DNA of 64,000 nucleotides. It comes from Gongronella butleri (taxonomy: Eukaryota > Mucoromycota > Mucoromycetes > Mucorales > Cunninghamellaceae). Made by a program: the position numbers and the translations under genes. Where the stretch lies: contig JAIWZP010000005.1 in the NCBI GenBank assembly GCA_025201375.1, positions 62,001-126,000 on the forward strand. The letters are read 5' to 3'. This document shows, piece after piece, positions 1 through 9,664 of this stretch. Below the pieces are notes generated by a model. That model did no database searches. It was given only the letters and a program-made list of their open reading frames with translations, and was not told the DNA's origin. Every line of letters begins with the position of its first letter. Within the stretch, counting starts at the first letter, position 1.

Positions 1-938
1 GGCTCGCCACGACGAAAATTAGATTTGCGTGTGGCATCGCAATATTCCTTTGCGAGAGCTTCTACTTGATTCCAACTCGTATTTTCTCGCTATTAATTCC
101 CATGCGGAGAAGTTTGAGAGCTTCGCAGTGCCTGGTTCGCATTTGCATGTTAATTTATGGTTAAAAATGCAAAATAGGCAAAAGCCGCTCGCTAAACCTG
201 TTCCATGTGATCCCAAATTGAAATCACTGGATGACTGACGCACAGGCTTCAGCATCTCCAGGGTTTGAAACCGTTCGACGGTGCACTTTGGCGATGCAAG
301 CATCTTAATTAAGGAAAATGGATCATTTTTGTACAATAATTCGCCAGGATCGCAACAGAATGATTTACGGGGCCTAGCGCTTTCGCCATCTCGCGCTTAG
401 TGGATTCATTTGAGGCTAAGCACGCTTTGATCGTCTGTGTACTTGCCGAGTAAAAAGCTGCACTGTAGCCGATTTTCCGGTTTTTTGCTGAATTTCTCGT
501 GTACTTGTTCCCGAATGGTTCTAAATAATGTTCATACAAAGACTGAGGGAGAGCGCTCGCGAATTTTTGGTGTTCTCGACCATTGGATAACGCGTTACCT
601 ATAAATCCAAGGCCAAATTGACCCAGAATAGTTTTAGATTGCCAAGATCTTATCTTATGTTATTAGAGCAAGGAATGCTTTGCCACTATGAGCTGCTCGT
701 GACGCTCTGGCACATTGCATTGCAACCACTCTTGGTCATTCAATTCGCATCGCGAAAGAAAAAAAAAAAAAAAAAAGGACAAAAATTGACCGTTTTCACA
801 CAATTATTACAATATCCAGCCTTTGCCAATTCTTGTGCACCCTGGCTCCTTGTCGTCGCATTGAAAATGTGAACGTCACTTTTTTTTTTAATTAAAGGTG
901 GATGCAAGGGATGAAAGATGAATGATGGGCAAAATGGT
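1..938. other. noncoding upstream stretch
   Basis: No convincing gene is visible. Short open frames on both strands lack family-like motifs and splice signals. It contains a long A-run near 760-776 and T-runs near 880. It may be the 3' flank of a gene outside the window, or decayed repeat DNA. Confidence 0.5.
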
Positions 939-1823
939 CTATTCTTGCTGGCTGGCCAGGAACTTTTGGTAGTGTTTGATATGCTTCTTCAGCTTGGCCA
1001 CGGTGAATTGGTTGATGTTCAGCTCCTTGTCCCAGAACATAGCCTGGTAATCGTCGCCGTGCTTTGCAATTAGCTTATCCAGCCATGCCGACTCGGAGGA
1101 TGAGACGTGTTCCTTGGCCTTCTCAGGCACATTGGCCGCCTGCGCCTCCAACTCGCGCACAAAGTCCGTCTGCGCCTCCACGGGGATAATGGGCGCGTCC
1201 AGGATGTCATTGTGGCTCTAATATCGTAGAACGATGGGAGAAAAGAATGTCAGATCATCCCTTTTCACTTTTTCTATGCCTTTTTCTTTTCTTTTCTTTT
1301 TTTTTACTCACCTGCTTCTCGCCCACGATGATGCGAATGACGTTGCCTTCATCGTCGCGCTGGATCAGACCCTCGCCAGGGGCGAGTGTGCGCTTGACCT
1401 TTTCAATTTCGTCCTCGGTCAGCTCCTTAAGCTCCTTGGGCTCCGAATCGACCTCGTTGCTGGCCTCATCGGCGTACAGCTTCTCGACACCACCAGCAGC
1501 CTTGCCATTTAGTCTCGTCGACAGACCTAACCGGCGGTAACTAGACAAAAAAAAAGAGTCAGCCCACGCCAATGTCTCTTTTATCTCGACTCAATTCTCA
1601 CTTTTGTAGCAACGTCTGCTTCTTATCCCAGTTTTGCTTGATATAAGGATTGTTCTACAAGAGCAAAAAGTGTGAAAACTTGAGGCAAACCCCCTTTTTC
1701 GCGTGGCGTGCGCGGCGTTGGGCTGACTTTTACCTGGAAAGAAATGCGCTTGGACTTTTCACCTGTCCTTCGAGTGTTCTTTCTGCCCGAGCGCTGTGTT
1801 CTTCTTTTGCTTGGGGTGACCAT
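939..1823 (-). CDS. NOP16: nucleolar ribosome-biogenesis protein Nop16
   Basis: Nop16 is a nucleolar factor of early 60S pre-ribosomes. Four exons join in frame (1734-1823, 1602-1654, 1312-1540, 939-1217) to give 216 residues, close to the usual family size. The N-terminus is very basic (MVTPSKRRTQRSGRK), as expected for a nucleolar protein. Exon 2 gives NPYIKQNWDKKQTL, the conserved tryptophan region of the family. The last exon holds the hallmark block around SAWLDKLIAKHGDDYQAM followed by QFTVAKLKKHIKHYQKF. Introns start GTAAAA or GTGAG and end CTTGTAG, GTCTAG or ATATTAG. The start is the only ATG ahead of the basic region. The family call rests on the C-terminal block and is firm; the exact splice sites are read by eye. 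Confidence 0.88.
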
Positions 1824-2075
1824 GATCGTTCAAAGAGGAGGGGATATCGAAAGTGAAGAAGAAAAGAGGCGAAAAAAAGGTCGGCTGTCCGATTTTTTAC
1901 AAATTCGACGAGCGCCGCCTTTTCTGAGTGGCTTGTTGGCAGCCCGCCTCGAACTTGCCTTTTTTGCATGAATCATGTGCGGACTTCGGGAGCGCGCGAT
2001 TCCCCAAAACCTGGCGCGCGTCGTTTTTTTTTATTTTTTATTTGCTTGATGACTTTTTATGATTGGGACGCTCTA

Positions 2076-4175
2076 TTATTGCTGTTCATATGGCTTTGTG
2101 ACGAGTGGTGCACTGTATGGCTTGACGGGTGGATAAGAGTCGCTGCTTGGTGAATAAGGACGCTCACTCGGCGTGCTACCTGTTTGTGTCGTTGACTGCG
2201 CCATCTCGTAATGCAAAGGCTGGAAAACATCGTCAGGGCCGAGTCGCGGGTCTGACTCTTGCAGATGAAAGTCTTGCTGACGCTTCTTGCGTCGGTAGTA
2301 ATAAAAGATGACGGCGCACCCGACTCCAATCTAAAAAAAAAAAAAATGGAAAAATGGAAAAATAATAGCGATGAGTTCAACATGAAAAGCTTGTAATTGG
2401 AGTGCAATTGGGCTGAGAAAAGGGGGAAACTTACACCAAAGAGCGTGGTGCCCACGGAGATGCCAATGACAGCCGAGGAAGACAGGCCCGGGGAGCTTGT
2501 TTCATTGCTGTGTGCGTAATTGGCCCCGCCTTGAGGCAGCCAAGACACGTTGAAAGGATTCGTGACATTGAGGATCTGGCCCGCGTTGCGTGGTTGACCC
2601 GTCGAGTCTTGCCCAAAGAGGATAAACAGGTACGATTCCCCGGTCCCGGTCTGATATGGAACGGCTGCGTGGCTGAAGAGCTCAACCGGGCTGTCTTGGC
2701 TGTTCCAGATGTTGATTTGCTGCAGCGATTGATTGCGATAAAAATAGTAATATGCAAGATCCGACACGTTCGATGAAAAGAGCTCTAAAATTAAATTAGG
2801 CGGTGAGATGTGCAAAATGGCCATCTGAGCGCGACATTTTACGATTGGTGGGAGGCAGACCGCCAAAGATGAGAAAGCAATCGGCATTGGGCACTGGAGA
2901 TTCCAAAAAAAAAAAAAAAAAAAAAAAAAGAAAAAGAAAATTCAGTCGCGTGTTGCTTGCTTAATTTTTCTTGATTTTTTTTTTTTTTGGCCGCGTACAA
3001 TAAGTCGTGGTATGAGCCATGCGGCTGGATGGTGGAGATGATTGATTGTAAGAGGCGATTGTCTCATTCCATTGGTGTGTGTTTGTGTCAAACGTCCAAA
3101 TATTCCAGAGATGTTGAATTGGGTTGTTGACGTCGATTTGTGCGCCCAATTGCGTGAAAATCTGGCCACCAATGACATGAATGATACCACTGGGATCAAT
3201 AGTGGCCGTGTGACTTGCTCTAACGTAGGAATAGGGCGTTGGCGCCGTGTTTAGTGTGTACCAAGATGGTTGAGACTAGAAGAGAGAGATTTACGGCATA
3301 TTAGAGTCTGGTATAATAATGAATGTGCGAGTCTGATGAGCTGATCTTACGGCGCTGATGTTGCCCCAGTACAAAACGCGCTCGGACGCGCCAATGCTTC
3401 CGCCATTTGGTAAAACGTTTCTAAAAATTGGCGATTAGCAACTACAACGACAAAAAAAAAAAAAAAAGAAGAAGAAGAGACGCTCTTACCTGGCTAGCCG
3501 CCCGCCCCACGTCCATGCTGTGTCAATTCCGGGAATATAGACCACCGTTGAATCGGCTCTGCACATAGGGATAATATGAACAAATTAGTATACTTGCTGC
3601 AAAGCGCGTTTTTGCTGTTTTAGGGATCTTACACCTGGAATGTCTGCGTGCCATAGGTTTGGAAGGTGGCGTCAATGGGGCTGTACGGGGCTGGCTCGTG
3701 TGTGAGCGTCCATGTGCCAGGAGCAAAGACGATTCCGGCGTCAGTCGCGGTGCTAGACAATCCGCCATAGAGAAACACGCTGTTGCTGCCATTGACGGCA
3801 GCAGAGGCCATCTCGGCCGTCACAAACGATGGCACGCCGATCGTTTGCCAATTCATTGTCACGTTGTTGAAATTGTACCCAATGAGCGGCATCATCACAC
3901 CGGTGTTTGTAAATCCGTCAAGATTGAACTGATTGTTCCTCGATGCAAAGCCGCCAAAACAGTAGATGTTGCATCCATACAGCAGCGTGCACGCTTTGTG
4001 AAAAAAAAAAAAAAGATAAAATGAGTGAGCGACGAAATTTGCCACTTGGCCTGGCCCCCCATCTTTTTTTTTTTTTTCATCAACTACATGGAAATGCCCT
4101 TGGCACCTGGCAAGTATTTTGTGCGAGCGCCAAACCGCCTATGGAGAGTGTCAAAAATAATGCAAATGGCTTCAT
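2076..4175 (-). CDS. kelch-repeat single-pass membrane protein
   Basis: Predicted surface or secretory-pathway protein of the kelch/galactose-oxidase-like type. The first exon (4088-4175) begins with a signal peptide (MKPFALFLTLSIGGLALAQ). About seven more exons follow. Kelch-type blades are visible as CNIYCFGGFAS, NSVFLYGGLSS, IIHVIGGQIF and CFLIFGGLPPTN, each followed downstream by a W-containing strand (MNWQTIG, LWNIWTFDTNTHQWN). Many N-x-S/T sites fit an extracellular domain. A transmembrane segment begins SSSAVIGISVGTTLFGV and continues across an intron into IGVGCAVIFYYYRRKK, giving a basic stop-transfer. The cytosolic tail is Pro/Ser/Tyr-rich and ends KPYEQQ. Similar architecture is common in filamentous fungi, where functions are mostly unknown. 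Internal exon edges are approximate. Confidence 0.72.
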
Positions 4176-5455
4176 GAAGAGAGAAGAGCAGCCGTAAAAA
4201 AAAAAAAAAAGAGAGAGAAAGAGAGAGAGAGAGAGAAATAGAGAAAAAAGGATGAAACAGGCAAGTAAAGAGGGGCACAATCAAAGATGAATCCCTTTTA
4301 CAGTCTGCTTGGGCTTTGTACAAAGCAGAGATCGTCATCTGGGTGCCTGTGGTTCACGTGATGAGGGGTAACCTCTTTAGTTTTTGCGCCCAGCGCCACA
4401 TCGGCTATCAAAATGTTGCCGCAAAGCCCGTTTGTTTATGTGCGATCAGCTCCTTTTATGGAGTCGTTCCACACATGCACGCCGGCGACAAAAATAGCCT
4501 TTTCCGTGCGCATACGTCACCTGTTTTACCAAGCATGGCTCCATTTTGCCTCTTATTTGATTGTTTTGTTCTTTTTCTTTGCGTGCCCATGCACCTTCCT
4601 TTCATTGACTTTGGGCCGCCTAGTGTGCAACGGGTGCCACCAAATTAGGTTATTTGCATTGACACGACACACGCCTTTTGCCGAGAAATTGGAAATGGCG
4701 CGTCTTGGAGCGCGTCGACTGCATGTGTGTCCGTCTGCCACCTCTTTTGAAGCGCATCCCATCCCATTGGTGCACTCAGTGTCGCACCACAGATTAAAAA
4801 CGAGTGATTAAAAAAGCTGCCGCACGCGCAAAAGAAGAAGAGAAAAAAAAAGAAAAAGATTTCGCAATGGCTGTCAAGTGGTGCTGCTGAGCAGGTAATC
4901 CATTGAATGCCAGATATGCCAAAAGCTTGTGTCCCACGGATCAGTTACTTTTGATGCGCTTTGACACGCGTTGACGCGTGAAACGACCGCGTTTCGCGCT
5001 CATTACCTGAATTTACTCTGTGTTTGTGAAAACAGAAAAGATTGACTGCAAAAAGTAACACGCGACACTCTTTTGAAATACACCTCGTCTCCATTGTCAT
5101 TCTTGGTGTGGCACCACAGAATGAAAAAGAATAATAAAAAGGTTGTCACTCGTGTAAACGAAGAAAAAACGATGAAAGACGCGTCGCGATGAGTGTCAGT
5201 TGCGTTGAGCCAGTATGCGTTGAGTGTGCAACGTGTCAAACGATTGTGGCACACGGATCAGCTGATTATGACGCGCTTTGACGCGCTTTGACGCGTCTTT
5301 TCGACGCGACAAGCTTGTAAAACAAAAAGTTGCTCTTTTTTTTTTGTGGAAACAAAAGGTTTAATACAACAATCATAAAACATAAATCTAGCGTCTTGCA
5401 AAGTGAGGGAGAGGAGGAGGGGCGATGGATCTTTTCTTCATGGGAAACTAGAAAT
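4176..5455. other. intergenic region rich in GACGCG words
   Basis: About 1.3 kb between the 5' end of the kelch gene and the 3' end of ATP1. No gene was recognised. Two parts resemble each other loosely: near 4920-5000 and 5240-5310, where 'cacggatcag' is followed by runs of 'gcgctttgacgcg'. The word near 4970 (GACGCG TGAAACGA CCGCG) matches the hairpin found in the rep-A repeats, so a decayed rep-A copy may lie here. GA-rich low complexity is at 4200-4250. Confidence 0.45.
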
Positions 5456-7397
5456 TTAAGCGGCAAAAGCCTTGGTGTGGTTATCGCAAATCTCGCGGAG
5501 CTTGCCCTCCAATTCCTTGGAGAGGACGCCTTGGGTGCGGATGGCCTCAAGGGTGTCCTTGTGCTCCGAGTTGATGTGGGAGATGAAGTCCTTCTCCCAG
5601 TCGACGACCTTGTTGACGGGGATCTTGTCGAGGAAGCCGTTGACACCGGCAAAGACGATGGGGACCTGGACCTGGATGGACAAGGGAGAGTACTGGGGCT
5701 GCTTGAGCAACTCGGTGAGGCGGGCACCACGGTTGAGCAAGAATTGGGTGGAGGCATCGAGATCGGAGCCGAATTGGGCGAAGGCGGCGACTTCACGGTA
5801 CTGGGCCAAGAAGAGCTTGAGGGAACCAGCGACCTGCTTCATGGCCTTGGTCTGGGCAGCGGAACCGACACGGGAGACGGAGAGACCGACGTTGATGGAG
5901 GGACGGATACCCTTGAAGAAGAGTTCGGCTTCCAAGAAGATCTGGCCATCGGTAATGGAGATGACGTTGGTAGGAATGTAGGCAGAGACATCACCACCCT
6001 GGGTCTCAATGATGGGGAGGGCGGTCATGGAACCATAGCCAAAGTCCTTGTTCATCTTGGCGGCACGCTCGAGGAGACGCGAGTGGAGGTAGAAGACATC
6101 ACCGGGGTAGGCCTCACGACCGGGGGGACGGCGGAGCAAGAGCGACATTTGACGGTAGGCGACGGCCTGCTTGGACAAATCGTCATAGATGATCAACGAG
6201 TGGCGGCCATTGTCACGGAACCATTCGCCAAAGGCGGCACCCGAGAAGGGAGCGAGGTACTGGAGAGGCGCGGCCTCGGAGGCGGTGGCGGCAACGACGG
6301 TGGTGTACTTCATGGCGTCGTTCTCCTCGAGAGTGCGGACCAATTGAGCCACAGTCGAGCGCTTTTGGCCGACGGCGACGTAGATACAGTACAACTTCTT
6401 GGACTCATCGGAGCCGTTGTTCCAGTTCTTTTGGTTGAGGATGGTGTCGAGGGCGACGGCGGTCTTGCCGGTCTGACGATCACCAATGATCAACTCACGC
6501 TGACCACGGCCAATGGGCACCATCGAGTCGACAGACTTGATACCAGTCTGCATGGGCTCGTTGACGGAGTGACGGGGCAAAATGCCGGGCGCCTTGACCT
6601 GGACACGCGAACGGCCAGTGGTGTCGAGAGGACCCTTGCCGTCAATGGGGTTGCCGAGAGCATCGACAACACGGCCCAAGATGCCGGGACCAACGGGGAC
6701 GTCGACAATGGCACCAGTACGCTTGACGGTGTCGCCTTCCTTGATCAGACGATCGTTACCGAACACGACAATACCGACGTTGTCGGCTTCCAAGTTGAGA
6801 GCCATACCCTAATAGAAAGAGGAGGAAAGAAAAAAAATGAGGATCCACGCTCCAAATCGAGGTTAATTGATGCCAATTGGCGCCAATTGATGCCATGGAT
6901 GCCAATCGAGGCCAATTGATGCCATTTGAGGCCAATTGCAATCCAAAAATCGATAAAATCGACAAAAATCGACAAATCAATAAAGCACGTACCTTGAGGC
7001 CGCTGGAAAACTCAACCATCTCCTCGGCTTGGACGTTCTTCAAGCCATAGACACGAGCAATACCGTCACCAATGGACAGGACACGGCCGGTCTCTTGGAG
7101 GTTGGCCTCGCTGGACGAGCCAAGGATGCGCTCCTCGAGAATGGACGACACCTCCGAGGTGGTGGGCTTGGCCGTGGCGTAGGCACGCACGGCGTTGGCG
7201 GCAGCGCTGACGGAGGGGCGGAACTAGGTAGACAAAAAAGGGCAAACATAAGCGTCAAGCTGTCAAAACGTGCAAAAAAAAAAACACGCAAAACGTCGCG
7301 TCCAGCAAATAAAAAACGACAAGTAGGGCCTTACGGCGGTGGAGCGAGCAAAGGAGGCAAGCGCGGGGCGAGCGAGGCGAGAAGCGTTGCGCAACAT
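5456..7397 (-). CDS. ATP1: mitochondrial ATP synthase F1 subunit alpha
   Basis: Alpha subunit of the F1 catalytic head of mitochondrial ATP synthase. Three exons (7335-7397, 6993-7223, 5456-6808) join in frame to 548 residues, normal for the family. The N-terminus ([19 protein letters not shown]) is an arginine/serine/alanine-rich mitochondrial presequence running on to VRAYATAKP. The Walker A loop GDRQTGKTA is present, as are [20 protein letters not shown] and the signature region [20 protein letters not shown]. The C-terminus ends HTKAFAA. Codon use is strongly biased toward C/G-ending codons, typical of a highly expressed gene. The second intron holds a small internal repeat (separate entry). 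It diverges from the Sec14-like gene across about 0.58 kb. Confidence 0.97.
6862..6945. repeat. degenerate GCCAATTGATGCCA-type repeat inside ATP1 intron
   Basis: Within ATP1 intron 2 (6809-6992) the words 'gccaattg' and 'gatgcca' alternate several times, with variants such as 'ggcgccaattg' and 'gaggccaattg'. Directly beside it is an 'aatcgacaa' repeat (about 6950-6980). The unit is near 11-14 bp and imperfect. Confidence 0.75.
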
Positions 7398-7972
7398 AGC
7401 GAGTTGGATCAACAAAGATTAAAAAAAGGAGAGGGGTATGGAACGAAAAGAAAAGAAAACGCAAATTTGGAGCCAGGGCGACTTTCAAAATAGAAAGCCG
7501 GGCAGCCAAGGGCAAGGCCGGAATTCAAATCCCGACAAGTGACTGCCTTTTCGCGGTCCGACTTTGCTGCACGCCCTTTCTCTCGTTCATGCGCGTGCGC
7601 ATCCCAACCTAATTCTTGCATGAATCGCTCCCTGTTTTGTTTATGGAGCTTTTGCTTTGTCTTCTCGTCCATCCAACGTGAAAAAAAGAGAATAGGAGGG
7701 ACACGCGCGAACCGTGGGGTGCTTTTCTCCCCTTTTTTTCATAATCTCGTTCGTGCAATGTGTTGCCAGCCATGAAAAAAGGGGCCCCAATTGGCCGCTT
7801 TCCCCCGAGACACGGCTTCGGCTTTTCGGGCGATAATTTTACCCTGTAGATTTTTTTTTTTTTTTTTTTGCGCCCTATCGCTTTTTCCCTTTTTTTCCCT
7901 TTTCTTTCTTATTTCTCTTTTTTTTTTCGTGTCCCCTTTTGCTCTTTCTCCTTTATCTTTCCAAGCACAACC
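7398..7972. promoter_or_regulatory. divergent promoter region ATP1 / Sec14-like gene
   Basis: Shared 5' region of two divergently oriented genes. The Sec14-side leader is an almost pure T/C tract (about 7850-7970), which is the common leader type in this window. No TATA box was identified with confidence. Confidence 0.5.
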
Positions 7973-9275
7973 ATGAATATCTTTCGTAGCAAGAACAATG
8001 GGACGACCACACCGCCCACCAAGGCAGAAACCGAGGCGTACACGAACGAGCCCATTTTCACGGCCCCCGACGGGTATCAGCCGGCCAGCACGCCCGCGCT
8101 CGACGCTGAGCAGGAAGAGAAATTAGCCAAGCTGCGTACGTACATGCAATCCATCCTGCTGCCGGAGGATCACGAGTATTATGAGAACGAAAAGCGATTT
8201 TTGACGGAAGCGACACTCAAGCGCTACATGCGTGCACGAAAATGGGATTATGAGGTAACCTTCCCGAAGAAAAAATTAGAGTTGCAAAGGCACGGCTGCG
8301 TCGTTTGTTCAGACGATGGTGTTACACGAGCATCTACCACGTTGTTCACACATTTTTTCCCTGGTCATTTGCTTTTATCGCACCCCAGGCGGCAAAGACA
8401 ATGCTGGAGAACACCGTCAAGTGGCGACGCGACTATCGTCCTGATCAGATTGATCCTGATTATATCCGCCCCGAGGTAAAAAGAAAGAAAAAAGGCAGAA
8501 AAAGAAAGGAAATACCCAAAATCGGAACACTCTCCCTGCAACTCGGCGCCTTCTCCTTTTTTTTTTATGTATACAGTCGGAGACTGGCAAGATGTACTTT
8601 GATGGCTACGATAAATGCGGGCGCCCCATCTGGATTATGCGGCCACGCCTGCAGAATTCCAAGGATGGCGAAAGACAGGTGAAAAACATTGTGTTTTGCC
8701 TTGAGCGTGGCATCCGCTTGATGCCCGCCAAGGTGGAAAACATTGCCATTATCGTCGATTTCAAGGATGCGGCCTCGGCGCATAATCCCAGCATCAGCAC
8801 TTGCAAAAAATTCCTCGACATCTTGGGCAATCATTACCCGGAACGCCTCGGCATTGCATTTGTCGTCCAATGTAAGTCTGTGCCCTTGCTTTGGGCCGCG
8901 CAAATGAGCTTGTTACTGCGCATGGTGACGGATGCGGGGACGGGGCGCGTGCTAATGGCTCATGCAATTCTTTTCTTTTTTGTTTCTTTTTTTTTTTTTT
9001 GCAAAGCACCATGGTTCTTTTTTATGACGTTCAAGATGATCTCGCCATTCATGGACCCGGTGACCAAGAATAAGATCAAGTTCGTGTATGATGCCAATGG
9101 CAAGCAGGACACGAAAGCGACCGCCAACGAATGGGTGCACATTCACGATTATATTTCGCCCGACCAGCTAGAAAGCGAATATGGTGGCGACTTTTTCTTC
9201 AAGTATGACATCGATACGTATTGGGATAGACTGCTAGAAACCACTGGCAAGCCCTACAAAATCATAGATTATTAA
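7973..9275 (+). CDS. Sec14-like CRAL-TRIO lipid-transfer protein
   Basis: Predicted phosphatidylinositol/lipid transfer protein of the Sec14 superfamily. Four exons (7973-8254, 8389-8475, 8577-8871, 9007-9275) join in frame to 310 residues. The N-terminal CRAL-TRIO-N part is seen in RFLTEATLKRYMRARKWDYE and MLENTVKWRRDY. The lipid-binding domain follows: DGYDKCGRPIWIMRPRLQN, NIAIIVDFKDA, LDILGNHYPERLGIAFVV, then PWFFFMTFKMISPFMDP and TKNKIKFV, which are the standard beta-strand and gate-helix positions. The spacing and the short N-terminal extension resemble the Pdr16/Sfh-type branch more than classical Sec14, but I cannot assign the subfamily. The ATG follows a pyrimidine-rich leader. Confidence 0.88.
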
Positions 9276-9664
9276 TGATTAAAGAAAATGCCCATTCCAG
9301 GAGCCATTGGCAACAATGACTTTTGGATGGACCAGTTTGATCGTTCCAATGGCTGTCCATTGGGCCCGGCCCTCGTGGCCATGGCTGACAAATGAATTTC
9401 GCAGTCAGCCCAGGCCACACAGACACACACACTTTTTTTTTTTTCTTTCTTTGACTTTTTTCTGCCAATTCGCTTGTTTTTGTTTCTCCTTCCTTCCCTC
9501 ATTCTTGTTCTTTCTCTTTCTTTATTACTGCCTTTTTTTTTTTGCTAAACTCTTTGTGGTCTTTCTGCTCTTTTGCTTTCTTTTTTTCTGTTTTTTTTTT
9601 CAACCACACACACCCCTCTCTTCCCACCCGCTTATACCAGCCTCCAGTCAAAAGATATCTCTTT
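9276..9664. promoter_or_regulatory. T/C-rich leader region of the WNK kinase gene
   Basis: The spacer between the Sec14-like stop and the WNK start carries extended T/C tracts (about 9430-9610) just upstream of the start codon. This matches the leader type of other genes here. No discrete site is claimed. Confidence 0.45.

Noticed and set aside
4413..4811. A 132-codon plus-strand frame as a gene
   Set aside because: No leader, no motif, and composition is like the surrounding noncoding DNA.
5330..6919. A 529-codon plus-strand open frame opposite ATP1
   Set aside because: It is the antisense shadow of the strongly biased ATP1 coding exon and shows a Gly/Asp/Leu-biased composition without motifs.
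7481..7545. A tRNA-like T-arm ('ggaattcaaatcc') upstream of ATP1
   Set aside because: No pairing acceptor stem, D-arm or anticodon arm could be drawn on either strand.
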